28,490 bases of DNA, taken from positions 1 through 28,490 of IMG/VR virus record IMGVR_UViG_3300035142_000020; one strand, 5' to 3'. The position numbers and the translations under genes were made by a program. The DNA comes from a virus. Positions 15,590-22,932 of the stretch are shown in pieces (the stretch's first letter is position 1; each line of letters starts with the position of its first letter). The notes beneath the pieces are model-generated. The model was given only the letters and a program-made list of their open reading frames with translations, was not told the origin of the DNA and did no database searches.

Positions 15590-16408
15590 TTAGCCTTCTT
15601 TCTTTGCCAAAGCAGAATCAAAAGCCTCTTTCTCAGTAGCGAAAACCCCTAAAGCTTCTCGTGATTCTCCCTCACCTCTGAAAGCTGCATACATAGTAGT
15701 TTTGACTCCAGTTTTCTTATTAGTGGCACGAACCTTACGTACAGTTATTCCCTTATACTTTTCAGAAGTACCTTCACTTACTGGCTTCCAACCTTCAGCC
15801 GTCTTCTTCATCTTCTTACCACCATGGACGGCAATAGTTCCTACTGGAGCTTCCTTAGCCTTAGTAAACATCACCAGTTTTTTTCTAGATTTATCCATGG
15901 ACTTCTTCAGCTCAGTAGCTGACAGTACAGGAACTTTATATAGAGCAGCACCTTTCACACGCTTGTTCATAGTCAATCTCCTTTGAGACTTCTTCAACTT
16001 CATTCCCTTCTTCTCTTGGAGCATAGTCTTAAACTCATCTATATCGTATTCATCCATAGATCCAAAAAACTTAGGATTATCATACTGATGCAGATAAGCT
16101 CCCTTGGCATCTGCTGGAGTATTAAATCCAAGCATTACCTTATCTTCATCAAACTTTCCAGTCTCTGGATTATTCTGATGGACAATAAAAACCCTACGAC
16201 AGTTGGGATAGTGACCGATATAGCAATCAACATGATCTCCATCAACTCCCTCCGTTGTACGAATGTAGCCATAAGGGAAATGAGCGAAACTCATTCCCTC
16301 TTCGCCTGTATACGGATCTTTCCAACATCTATACTCACCCTTATCCGTTTCAATGGATACTGGCAGACCTTGGAAATCTATTTTGTATGGTATTTTGTGC
16401 GCTGGCAT
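15590..16408 (-). CDS. Polyvalent-type inorganic pyrophosphatase-like protein
   Basis: A 272-residue protein. Residues 1-132 match the pyrophosphatase-like domain of polyvalent proteins: GVDGDHVDCYIG (D57, D59? region 55-65), VFIVHQ, GKFDEDKVMLGF and a helical end AYLHQY. Acidic residues in DGDHVD and FDEDK are candidate metal ligands. The shared basic module sits at 183-213 (TKAKEAPVGT ... EGWKPVSEG). Residues 214-272 form a short beta-beta-beta-helix unit (YAAFRGEG ... LGVFATEKEAFDSAL) that recalls AP2-type DNA-binding domains, weakly. ATG 16408 overlaps the portal stop (TAATG). Hydrolysing pyrophosphate would pull forward the nucleotidyltransferase reaction of the next gene; that link is inference. 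Confidence 0.82.
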   Translation of the reverse strand: MPAHKIPYKIDFQGLPVSIETDKGEYRCWKDPYTGEEGMSFAHFPYGYIRTTEGVDGDHVDCYIGHYPNCRRVFIVHQNNPETGKFDEDKVMLGFNTPADAKGAYLHQYDNPKFFGSMDEYDIDEFKTMLQEKKGMKLKKSQRRLTMNKRVKGAALYKVPVLSATELKKSMDKSRKKLVMFTKAKEAPVGTIAVHGGKKMKKTAEGWKPVSEGTSEKYKGITVRKVRATNKKTGVKTTMYAAFRGEGESREALGVFATEKEAFDSALAKKEG

Positions 16409-18003
16409 TACTTCACCACTACCTTCACAGACTTATCTTCACCCAGGCTCTTAAAGAGAGATTCCCAGTCCACCTGAGTTTCATCTTCCTCTGTGCCTTC
16501 ACCCATGCCCTCACCACGACCTTCATCCTGGTAAGCTGGATTCTCTACACCCTCTTCTTCTTCCCCAAAGTCACCACCGCCAAACATTCCACCACCACCT
16601 TCCTGCATCTTGGAAGCGTTGTAGATCTGTATAGCTTGTGGATTCAACACCACATTGGCATAGTCTTCTTCAATCGGAGCCAGACCATCTGCCTCACGGA
16701 TCTCATTGATAGTTAGATAAGTTTCAACGTTCTTACGTCTCAGATCTGCAAGCTTATTCTCATCATCTTTCTTCAACCCGATGAACTCAAACTTGTAGTC
16801 TTCGTTGACCTTCCTGAGAATCTTATTTACGTGTTGTGCAATAAAGGAAAGCATTGAAGCCAAACCACGGTCCTTAGACTGCGATATCCTTGGCTCACTG
16901 TTCTCACCGATGATTGCTTGTGAATCATCAGTCTTCAATCCCATCTCAGCAGGGTCCATACCGAACACAGCAGATATGATTGAAGTGAGGAACATCATGG
17001 ATCTATGATATTCCATATCACGATTAGACGGCTGAATATTCTTCCAGTCCAAACCTATTCCGTCTTTACCAGAAGGAAGAACTGGAATGTTCCATGTTCC
17101 ACCAGCACCAGACATTGCTGAATACCAATACTCACGAATACCGTCAAGCTGCTCTCTACCTACATCACCCATAACCTGGATGAATCCCTTGGGAACTCTG
17201 TCACGAATCATCTGATCCCTGAGATAGTTGTAGCCGAACAGAAGTGTAGTAATCATATCAATACACTGCTCAACAGCAGAATATCCGAATCCTCTGAAAC
17301 GAAGATCAGCTCTCTTGTTCTTATAATCAAAAATCAGATCTTCGTTAGTGTAGGTATTGGTAATACGATCTTCCACCACCTGAACAAACCTGTCATCCTT
17401 ACCAAGAGTGACACGTTCACCAGTAACAGAAATCAATGTATGTTTACTAGCTTTTTCTGGATCGACACGTTGAATAGAAGCACCATCCAACGCCCAGAAT
17501 GCAATTACTTCACCCTTACGGTTACGTTGCAGTTCTGTAGCTACCTGATCCACCACCAACGTCTCACGAACGAACATCTCAACATAGTCAGAGAAATCAT
17601 CTTCTCTCATGGAGTCATATTCGATTCCAGTCTGATCCAGGAACTCTGCCAATTGGTAAAATAACTTCTCATCTTTTTCGGTAGGTTCTTTACGTGGATC
17701 TCTGAGAGAGAAATGATAACCTTCCTCTCCTTTCTCTTCAGTATACTGAAGGAATGACTTTACCTGATCAATACGAGTGTTGATAATTGCTGATATCAGA
17801 GGAACTTTGTCTACAACGTTACGAATGGTTAGGTAATCAATCTTCAGAAGTTTCTTACGAATACCTTGGAAAGCACCAGACCTGGAAAGCTGCCACATCT
17901 CTGGCATAACCAGAAGTGATTGTAGCTGTTTTGCTGAAGCTTCCAAACTGGCAAGATCGGACGGATGGGCATTCTTGCTCCGTTTATTCTTCTTTCTTGG
18001 CAT
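16408..18003 (-). CDS. Portal protein
   Basis: A 531-residue phage portal protein, forming the dodecameric ring through which DNA enters and leaves the head. Evidence is length, position at the head of the late operon and sequence: a basic N terminus (MPRKKNKRSK), a core with VPLISAIINTRIDQVKSF and FGYSAVEQCIDMITTLLFGYNYLRDQ, a clip/stem region with GFIQVMGDVG, PAEMGLKTDDSQA (the Gly/Ser-rich portal segment) and TYLTINEIREADGLAPI near residue 440, which is typical of portals. The C-terminal about 60 residues are Gly/Glu-rich and low complexity (EGGGGMFGGGDFGEEEEG). No terminase gene lies directly upstream, which is unusual. Confidence 0.93.
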   Translation of the reverse strand: MPRKKNKRSKNAHPSDLASLEASAKQLQSLLVMPEMWQLSRSGAFQGIRKKLLKIDYLTIRNVVDKVPLISAIINTRIDQVKSFLQYTEEKGEEGYHFSLRDPRKEPTEKDEKLFYQLAEFLDQTGIEYDSMREDDFSDYVEMFVRETLVVDQVATELQRNRKGEVIAFWALDGASIQRVDPEKASKHTLISVTGERVTLGKDDRFVQVVEDRITNTYTNEDLIFDYKNKRADLRFRGFGYSAVEQCIDMITTLLFGYNYLRDQMIRDRVPKGFIQVMGDVGREQLDGIREYWYSAMSGAGGTWNIPVLPSGKDGIGLDWKNIQPSNRDMEYHRSMMFLTSIISAVFGMDPAEMGLKTDDSQAIIGENSEPRISQSKDRGLASMLSFIAQHVNKILRKVNEDYKFEFIGLKKDDENKLADLRRKNVETYLTINEIREADGLAPIEEDYANVVLNPQAIQIYNASKMQEGGGGMFGGGDFGEEEEGVENPAYQDEGRGEGMGEGTEEDETQVDWESLFKSLGEDKSVKVVVK

Positions 18004-18042
18004 CTAATATACCCTCTATAGTAGTTCTCTTTCTCCTTCTAG

Positions 18043-18071
18043 ATTTTACAACATAACCCCACACTGAGCAA
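18043..18071 (-). promoter_or_regulatory. Possible promoter for the head operon
   Basis: On the minus strand TTGCTC (18071-18066), a 17-bp spacer and TAAAAT (18048-18043), about 40 nt before the portal ATG and just after the upstream terminator. The boxes are imperfect; location is the better argument. Confidence 0.35.
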
Positions 18072-18078
18072 TGAACAT

Positions 18079-18105
18079 AAAAAAACTCCCACCTTTCAGT
18101 GGGAG
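18079..18105 (-). terminator. Strong intrinsic terminator
   Basis: On the minus strand CTCCCAC, a 6-nt loop, GTGGGAG and seven T. It closes the ThyX/SSB-like transcription unit and insulates the head operon. Confidence 0.92.
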
Positions 18106-18116
18106 CCTGAAATAGC

Positions 18117-18141
18117 AAAATGTAACAGACTGTTACATTTT
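18117..18141. repeat. Palindrome copy B (12+1+12 bp)
   Basis: AAAATGTAACAG, one base, CTGTTACATTTT, overlapping the last bases of the SSB-like stop codon and about 12 bp before the intrinsic terminator. Same core as copies at 9003 and 25688. Confidence 0.85.
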
Positions 18142-18736
18142 ATTCTCTCTCTTCAAAAGGAATCGGTTCAGAATCTGTCTCTGACATTGCTTCTGCTGCT
18201 TCCCTCATTGGATCTTTGAATGAAGCCACTTCTTCAGATGCATCTTCAGGATTAGGCATTGTGTCATAGTCTTCCAGCTCATCCTGAGAATCAAGGATAT
18301 CACCCAGGATATCTTCTCTCTTTTCTTCCTCAGTCTCTGGAGTAAACGGTGAACCAAGCTCCAGTATGGAAGAAGCGGAAGGTTTTTGCTCTGCTACCAT
18401 CATGCGGTACAGTGCATCCTTAGCTTCCCAATCATCTGGCTTGTAGCAATCCCATCCACCGATGGAACCAAATACCGCATTCCTAACCACAATAACGTAG
18501 CGGTTGCCTCTGCGATACTTCAGCCTTCCCCACACTTTCACTACTCTACCTTCTCGGAAGAGAGCCAATGCATCAATAGCATCCTGACCACGGTGCTGGA
18601 CCGTTACCTTGGTAATGTTCCCTGCATATGAGCTTCGTATCTCATACTCCAACCGTGCCTGTCCCTTTGCAGTGTAAGCATTCAGCTTTCCATTGCAACG
18701 TCCTGTCATCTCGATCTTGTTTGTGTCTAAACTCAT
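18140..18736 (-). CDS. OB-fold single-stranded DNA-binding-like protein
   Basis: A 198-residue protein. Residues about 5-95 have the alternating strand pattern of an SSB-type OB fold: NKIEMTGRCNGKLNAYTAKG, TKVTVQHRGQDAIDALALF, GRVVKVWGRLKYRRGNRYVIV. The second half is acidic and disordered (EEEKREDILGDILDSQDELEDYD) and ends in an acidic tip (FEERE), as in SSBs that use the tail to recruit partners. Function would be to coat ssDNA during phage replication or recombination. ATG 18736 has AAGGAG at 8 nt. Sequence support is moderate; another OB-fold role is possible. Confidence 0.68.
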   Translation of the reverse strand: MSLDTNKIEMTGRCNGKLNAYTAKGQARLEYEIRSSYAGNITKVTVQHRGQDAIDALALFREGRVVKVWGRLKYRRGNRYVIVVRNAVFGSIGGWDCYKPDDWEAKDALYRMMVAEQKPSASSILELGSPFTPETEEEKREDILGDILDSQDELEDYDTMPNPEDASEEVASFKDPMREAAEAMSETDSEPIPFEERE

Positions 18737-18761
18737 CGTATAGACTCCTTAAAAAATATAT

Positions 18762-19361
18762 TTAGGTTCTCACCGAACCTATTTTGTATTCCTCATACCC
18801 CTTCAGGTATGCCTCTCTCTGGATTGCTGCTTCCTGTGTCTTGCAGAACCCACAACATGGTATCTCTGGACAAAACCCACGATACACACACTCAGCTCTG
18901 CACTTGTCTGCCAGTATAGCATCCATTCCATAGAGAGCATTGATAACATCTTCCCACGCTGACCTTGTTTCCTTACTGGCATTCTGGCACAAACGTTTTC
19001 TAGATATATTTATGATTGCTTGTGCATTGATCAGCATTCCATGGCGAACCATTGTCTCTGATTCCCCTCTCGGCTTCCCTGTCCTGTCTGGCCTGGACGT
19101 TGAAACGTAATGTTCCACGCCAATCTTATGCCTAACAAAGTGAGTACTAACCCACTTGGGAATCTCCAGCTCTATCCAGTACTGCACGTGTCTGATAGGT
19201 GAATGCTCTGCCATTAGAATCCTTGTTCTGAACTCCCTGGTAGGCTTACCATCTGTTGGTCCCTTATGAACAGTCAATCTTGCAGCATCAAGAGCATCTT
19301 CATATCCACTGACACGCTTCATTGCTTTCACACAACCAATAGAAGTTACCATGGCTTTCAT
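18762..19361 (-). CDS. Divergent ThyX-like protein with C-terminal Cys cluster
   Basis: A 199-residue protein resembling FAD-dependent thymidylate synthase ThyX. EHSPIRHVQYWIELE fits the ThyX G-H-x-S-x-x-E-H region, STHFVRHKIGVEHYVSTSR fits the ThyX signature region (RHR-x7-S), and INISRKRLCQNASKETR fits the later helix with A-S-x-E-x-R. The canonical RHRxxSxNExSxR is not intact, so thymidylate synthesis is uncertain. Residues about 155-180 hold a Cys cluster (CRAECVYRGFCPEIPCCGFC) that could bind zinc or a cluster. ATG 19361 overlaps the previous stop (TAATG); TTG 19370 is the longer option. It forms an operon with the small membrane protein before it and the SSB-like gene after it. Confidence 0.72.
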   Translation of the reverse strand: MKAMVTSIGCVKAMKRVSGYEDALDAARLTVHKGPTDGKPTREFRTRILMAEHSPIRHVQYWIELEIPKWVSTHFVRHKIGVEHYVSTSRPDRTGKPRGESETMVRHGMLINAQAIINISRKRLCQNASKETRSAWEDVINALYGMDAILADKCRAECVYRGFCPEIPCCGFCKTQEAAIQREAYLKGYEEYKIGSVRT

Positions 19362-19534
19362 TACAGCCAACCCAATTCAGTCATTGCATGAAGGATCAAC
19401 AAAAACCCTGCCAATGCTGGAAGTATTTTGTACAGCACCACACCCAGTATCCGTAGATTCTTCTCTACCTTCACACTGGCTAATATTCCGAATGCTGTTA
19501 CCATCACTCCTATAATCAAAACTGCTAATAACAT
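19361..19534 (-). CDS. Small two-helix membrane protein
   Basis: A 57-residue hydrophobic protein (MLLAVLIIGVMVTAFGILA, then a short KVEKN turn, then VVLYKILPALAGFLLIL), giving two predicted membrane segments. ATG 19534 is 7 nt after AAGGAG. Its stop overlaps the ThyX-like start (TAATG). It is the first gene after a promoter-like element shared with the radical SAM gene. A host-membrane role is inference. Confidence 0.7.
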   Translation of the reverse strand: MLLAVLIIGVMVTAFGILASVKVEKNLRILGVVLYKILPALAGFLLILHAMTELGWL

Positions 19535-19548
19535 TTCAAACTCCTTCT

Positions 19549-19585
19549 ACTTATATAATACCCAGCCCAACGGCTTTTTGGCTAA
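19549..19585 (-). promoter_or_regulatory. Promoter-like element, copy 1
   Basis: On the minus strand TTAGCCAAAAAG, about 10 nt, then GGGTATTATATAAGTA just before the ribosome site. The same arrangement with matching bases lies at 26592-26627 upstream of the radical SAM gene. The conserved TA-rich block sits where a -10 would give a short leader. Confidence 0.55.
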
Positions 19586-19624
19586 AAAAGTTTCTACTAG
19601 AACCACTTTTTTTCTCCACTAGAT

Positions 19625-20170
19625 TTAGCCATATAACACTTCTACTTCTGGAACCTCTTTAGATCCTAAACAATCCACCAATTCCATTTCTAGTGGACAC
19701 ATTGGTAATGAATTATTCCTCATCCTAAATGTCTTTCCATCAGTAGCTACCACAAACACATGGCCCATCATCTTTACTTTTCCGCAAAGCCATTTTGATT
19801 CCATCCATGACTTCTCTTTTGCTACGGCACTTTCTATCGCAGCAATAGCATCTATTAACCATACTTGAGTTTTATATGGGATAGATGCATCAGCATTCTT
19901 CTGATTGATATTTGATCCAGACGGAGCCATTTTCTTCAAAGCTTCTATGTCTACTTGTTTCTGTTCCTCTAATGCTGCTTCAAAAGATGGCTGTATTACA
20001 TAATCAACTACCCATCTTAGAATCTCTCTCCAATCCTCTGTTGGCATCTCTTTGATAAGTTTATGAATTGGCATAGCTTGTTCATTATCCACTGCTTTAC
20101 GAAACGCTGTATGAAATACCTCTCCAAGAACATCAATCAATTTCTCTTTTGCCACCTGATCAAGTTTCAT
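19625..20170 (-). CDS. Phage protein of unknown function
   Basis: A 181-residue protein with a helical N-terminal half (LIDVLGEVFHTAFRKAVDNE ... DWREILRWVVDYVI) and a more beta-like C-terminal half. ATG 20170 overlaps a possible 14-codon minigene (TAATG) and has GAGG about 10 nt upstream. No domain recognised. The region 19535-19624 downstream of it holds a promoter-like element and no other gene I can support. Confidence 0.6.
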   Translation of the reverse strand: MKLDQVAKEKLIDVLGEVFHTAFRKAVDNEQAMPIHKLIKEMPTEDWREILRWVVDYVIQPSFEAALEEQKQVDIEALKKMAPSGSNINQKNADASIPYKTQVWLIDAIAAIESAVAKEKSWMESKWLCGKVKMMGHVFVVATDGKTFRMRNNSLPMCPLEMELVDCLGSKEVPEVEVLYG

Positions 20171-20214
20171 TAGGCTGATTCCTCTATCACTTTTTCTCTA
20201 GAAATAACATTCAT
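20170..20214 (-). CDS. Possible 14-codon minigene
   Basis: ATG 20214 follows GAAGGA at 4 nt, reads MNVISREKVIEESA and stops at a TAA that overlaps the ATG of the next gene (TAATG), the same linkage used throughout this operon. It may be a leader peptide or chance. Confidence 0.3.
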   Translation of the reverse strand: MNVISREKVIEESA

Positions 20215-20218
20215 TCCT

Positions 20219-20449
20219 TCACCTCTCATCATCAAACTCTTCTAGAATTACAGCTTTACGACACAGCCTTATCACCCAATATCCTGGCATACTGTCTAGG
20301 TATTTACTTTCACCTTCCAGAACTGGCTCAGAAAACAAAGGACACCAATCTCCACAGTACGCACCAGAATTAAATGGGCATCCCTGCATTCTTTCCTTTC
20401 CAGCTCTGTTGATAACTAAATAACCAGCGTTATCGATCCTACCTTTCAT
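20219..20449 (-). CDS. Small Cys-rich phage protein
   Basis: A 76-residue protein with GCPFNSGAYCGDWCPLF in the middle and a later LCRKAV, giving a CP-x5/6-C-x2-WC ... C arrangement suited to metal binding. Similar small proteins are frequent in phage accessory regions, without known function. ATG 20449 overlaps the upstream stop by ATGA. Confidence 0.65.
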   Translation of the reverse strand: MKGRIDNAGYLVINRAGKERMQGCPFNSGAYCGDWCPLFSEPVLEGESKYLDSMPGYWVIRLCRKAVILEEFDDER

Positions 20450-20691
20450 TCTTCTCTCTCCTTTTGTTGAATTGCATAAAACAATTCTTCTTCAGTTATA
20501 GGTTCAGGACTTCCTTTAAATGGTGTAACCACTTCCAACGCTTCAGTCTTTATCAATGATGGATCATCATCACCTACCCAAACTACCACAGTCCATGACT
20601 GATCCAACATGATTGGATTAGAAGCAACAAACCCTTTCTTTCCTGCATCCAGCCAACCTTCTTTGATAATCACGTAATCAGCTATATTCAT
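20446..20691 (-). CDS. Small phage protein, function unknown
   Basis: An 81-residue acidic protein with a beta-like hydrophobic core (WTVVVWVGDDDPSLIKTEALEVV) and a charged C terminus (QQKEREE). Linked to both neighbours by 4-base ATGA overlaps. No family recognised. Confidence 0.6.
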   Translation of the reverse strand: MNIADYVIIKEGWLDAGKKGFVASNPIMLDQSWTVVVWVGDDDPSLIKTEALEVVTPFKGSPEPITEEELFYAIQQKEREE

Positions 20692-20897
20692 ATTTTCGTA
20701 ACCATGATCCTAGGAAACGGATACATTGACTTAACCTTCAATATGTTATCCCCTGCTTTCTTGTACTTGTTTCTAGAAGAAATAAACTCTTCTGCCAGTT
20801 TCCGTGTCTTAAACATAAACGGCAATTCAAAGTTACCGTATTCACTGGATACCATGATTCCGTAAACAGTCTTTGACTTCTTTCTCCTTATCACCAT
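20688..20897 (-). CDS. Small basic phage protein
   Basis: A 69-residue basic protein (MVIRRKKSKTVYGIMVSSEY ... RKLAEEFISSRNKYKKAGD). ATG 20897 is preferred because the GGGGGG ribosome site is 9 nt upstream; ATG 20906 (ATGA overlap with the previous stop) lies too close to it but cannot be excluded. No family recognised. Confidence 0.6.
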   Translation of the reverse strand: MVIRRKKSKTVYGIMVSSEYGNFELPFMFKTRKLAEEFISSRNKYKKAGDNILKVKSMYPFPRIMVTKI

Positions 20898-20902
20898 AAT
20901 TC

Positions 20903-21412
20903 TCATCCCCCCTGATAGCTAACGCCTTGAAGCTCTTCAATCTTTGCAGCAAGCCACTCGTTATACTCTTCAGGTGGATCGGTGTAATCCTCTACATCAG
21001 GACCATCATAATCTTCTAGATCTATTCCTTCCAATTCTGAACACATATCCTCACACGAATATGATCTTTCTTCTAGAAGTAATCCAACATCACCTTCCTG
21101 CAACCCTTCAGGCATGTTGTAGCGTTTCTCTTCGCACTCTTCTGCCAACTGACGCAGTTCATCACAGATATTCTCTACCTCACCTTTCAGATCTTCAGCA
21201 GACATTCCTGAACTACTCAGCCCACCAATCATATCATCCTCAACCTCATACATCCTTGAGAGAAAATCTGATTGTGTAAGCTGACTTCTTTTCGGTGGAG
21301 TAAGACTGAAGTGTTTCCCACCATACCTAAACTTCCACCAGTAGTAACTTTCTCCAGCCTTACATACTGGATTATCCTTTCTCGCTTTCTTTACAAAAGT
21401 TACTCTAGGCAT
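20903..21412 (-). CDS. Conserved phage protein, PRVTFVKKARKD type
   Basis: A 169-residue protein starting at ATG 21412, 7 nt after GGGAG. The N-terminal part (MPRVTFVKKARKDNPV, GESYYWWKFRYGGKHFS, PKRSQLTQSDFLS) is a recurrent phage pattern of aromatic and basic residues; the rest is acidic and helical (ENICDELRQLAEECEEKR) with an acidic tail. It has no known function that I can name. It overlaps the upstream gene end. Confidence 0.7.
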   Translation of the reverse strand: MPRVTFVKKARKDNPVCKAGESYYWWKFRYGGKHFSLTPPKRSQLTQSDFLSRMYEVEDDMIGGLSSSGMSAEDLKGEVENICDELRQLAEECEEKRYNMPEGLQEGDVGLLLEERSYSCEDMCSELEGIDLEDYDGPDVEDYTDPPEEYNEWLAAKIEELQGVSYQGG

Positions 21413-21923
21413 TTTCAATCTCCCTTATCGACTGATACCAGGAATCATTTCTCTTGGCTCTTGCAGCACGTAGAGCATGAGCATCTTCCATGGCATTGGC
21501 TGACAACTTCACGATATACGTTCCCTTCTTATCAGTAGTGAAGTACTGTGAAGCTCTTCTAGCAAACTGGATATAACCTTCTTCATCCCATACTTTTGCC
21601 AGATTCAAATCCACATCATTCATATACTGAATATCTACAATACCGCTGTTATCCACGGCACGACATTCTAGATATAAAAGAAGGGACTTCTTTACTTTAC
21701 TGCTTTTTTCAGTAATTCGATTTTCCTTCTTTTCATCATCCAGATTTCTCAGTTTATATCCAGCCCTCTCAGGACCGATGGACATATAATAATGGCACTC
21801 CCCTTTCTCATCTACAGTAAAAGCTGCAAAAGCTTGTCTGTAGGGATTAGGTAGTGCCATGTATCGAAAACATTCTTTATTCTTGGGACATTCTTCATTC
21901 CTGCACATTGTGATATCAGGCAT
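21405..21923 (-). CDS. Phage protein with N-terminal Cys motif
   Basis: A 172-residue protein beginning MPDITMCRNEECPKNKECFR, a C-x4-C-x5-C set followed by RQAFAAF, recognisable from many small phage proteins (probable zinc knuckle). A downstream extension of about 130 residues lacks an assignable domain. ATG 21923 overlaps the upstream stop and follows GGAGAG. Confidence 0.65.
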   Translation of the reverse strand: MPDITMCRNEECPKNKECFRYMALPNPYRQAFAAFTVDEKGECHYYMSIGPERAGYKLRNLDDEKKENRITEKSSKVKKSLLLYLECRAVDNSGIVDIQYMNDVDLNLAKVWDEEGYIQFARRASQYFTTDKKGTYIVKLSANAMEDAHALRAARAKRNDSWYQSIREIENA

Positions 21924-22524
21924 CTTTCTCTCCTTTACTGTTCACACTGAACTCAGTTAAAGCATCTGGATAATTCTCTTCACACCACTGCTTCATATCC
22001 ACAGTCTTCCTACAACACTCTTCACAAGCCCACGCTAAGTAGTCTTCTTCAAGTACCTTGGCAAACGCCTTGGCAGCTTCCTTCATCCTTTCAGTAGGTT
22101 CAAAGCCACCATCACCATATGGACTTTGGTATTCATCGTCCACATATTCTAGAACATCTTCTAGAATTGAATCCCAATAAAACTTAACATGCATTCTTTT
22201 GAATCCTGCAAGCTCCAAAGTAGCTGGAAGAATCTGACCACAGAAATCATTCATTAACCAATCTTCAATGAACTCATCAGGATCATCAAAATGCAATTCT
22301 TCTGAATCAGGAAATCCCCAAAGTACAGGCTCCTTCTTCGTTTCTTCTTCGTCTGTCTGAATGATTCTAACAGAGTACAGATCTCTATCAACTGTGTTGG
22401 AATAATGACGTTCCAACTTTCTGGCTTCAGCCATGGATACACAAGGCATATCAGTAATAATCTTAGATTTCTCTAAAGGACCGTCTACATCTCGATACTG
22501 AAATATCTGAACTGCAATCTTCAT
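21916..22524 (-). CDS. Phage protein of unknown function
   Basis: A 202-residue acidic protein. ATG 22524 is preferred over GTG 22536 because AGGTGG precedes it. The N terminus (KIAVQIFQYRD ... GPLEKSKIITDM) looks like a short beta region; the C-terminal part has WACEECCRKTVDMKQWCEEN, a cluster of four Cys. No family recognised. Confidence 0.6.
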   Translation of the reverse strand: MKIAVQIFQYRDVDGPLEKSKIITDMPCVSMAEARKLERHYSNTVDRDLYSVRIIQTDEEETKKEPVLWGFPDSEELHFDDPDEFIEDWLMNDFCGQILPATLELAGFKRMHVKFYWDSILEDVLEYVDDEYQSPYGDGGFEPTERMKEAAKAFAKVLEEDYLAWACEECCRKTVDMKQWCEENYPDALTEFSVNSKGEKDA

Positions 22525-22529
22525 TCTTT

Positions 22530-22922
22530 CTACCACCTTTCTATCATTACGAACTTAACGATTATTGTGTTGACTCCTACAAGCATGACCTGTTCATACA
22601 GATACTCTTCGGTATTAAATCTGAACAGAACCTGTCCAGTAGTATCGTTATATAGAATTGCTTCTGGAAAATACTTGATCGAATAAAAGTAAACCATCTC
22701 ATCATCTAAACTTCTGTCACCATCAAGATCGTAGAGAATGTAGACTTGGTTCTGTTTTGAATTAACGCCCACCTGAATCAGTGGAGCTTCTATCTCTTCT
22801 CCGTTAAAAGTAGATCCATAAATGATTGACTGATATATTCCGTCAATCGGTGCTTCAGTTTCAGCACTCCAGCTAATCGCTGCAACCAGTAACATAAAAG
22901 TTACTATTAAAATCTTCTTCAT
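22530..22922 (-). CDS. Secreted/periplasmic small protein
   Basis: A 130-residue protein starting at ATG 22922, 6 nt after AAGGAG. MKKILIVTFMLLVAAISWSA is a clear signal peptide with probable cleavage after SWSA. The mature part is a beta-rich domain of about 110 residues (VYILYDLDGDRSLDDEMVYFY contains a DLDGD loop that could bind calcium). A phage-encoded exported protein within an early operon could alter the host surface, for example superinfection exclusion; that is inference. Confidence 0.7.
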   Translation of the reverse strand: MKKILIVTFMLLVAAISWSAETEAPIDGIYQSIIYGSTFNGEEIEAPLIQVGVNSKQNQVYILYDLDGDRSLDDEMVYFYSIKYFPEAILYNDTTGQVLFRFNTEEYLYEQVMLVGVNTIIVKFVMIERW

Positions 22923-22932
22923 TTGTTTCTCC

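Noticed and set aside
18750-19361. Standard thymidylate synthase ThyX
   Set aside because: The exact RHRxxSxNExSxR signature is missing; described instead as ThyX-like.
19535-19624. Sigma-54 promoter in the shared promoter-like element
   Set aside because: There is no TGGCAC-N5-TTGCA; the GCC/GGG positions do not match -24/-12.
22254-22442. Minus-strand frame overlapping gene 21916-22524
   Set aside because: It is a different frame inside a supported gene, with no ribosome site.
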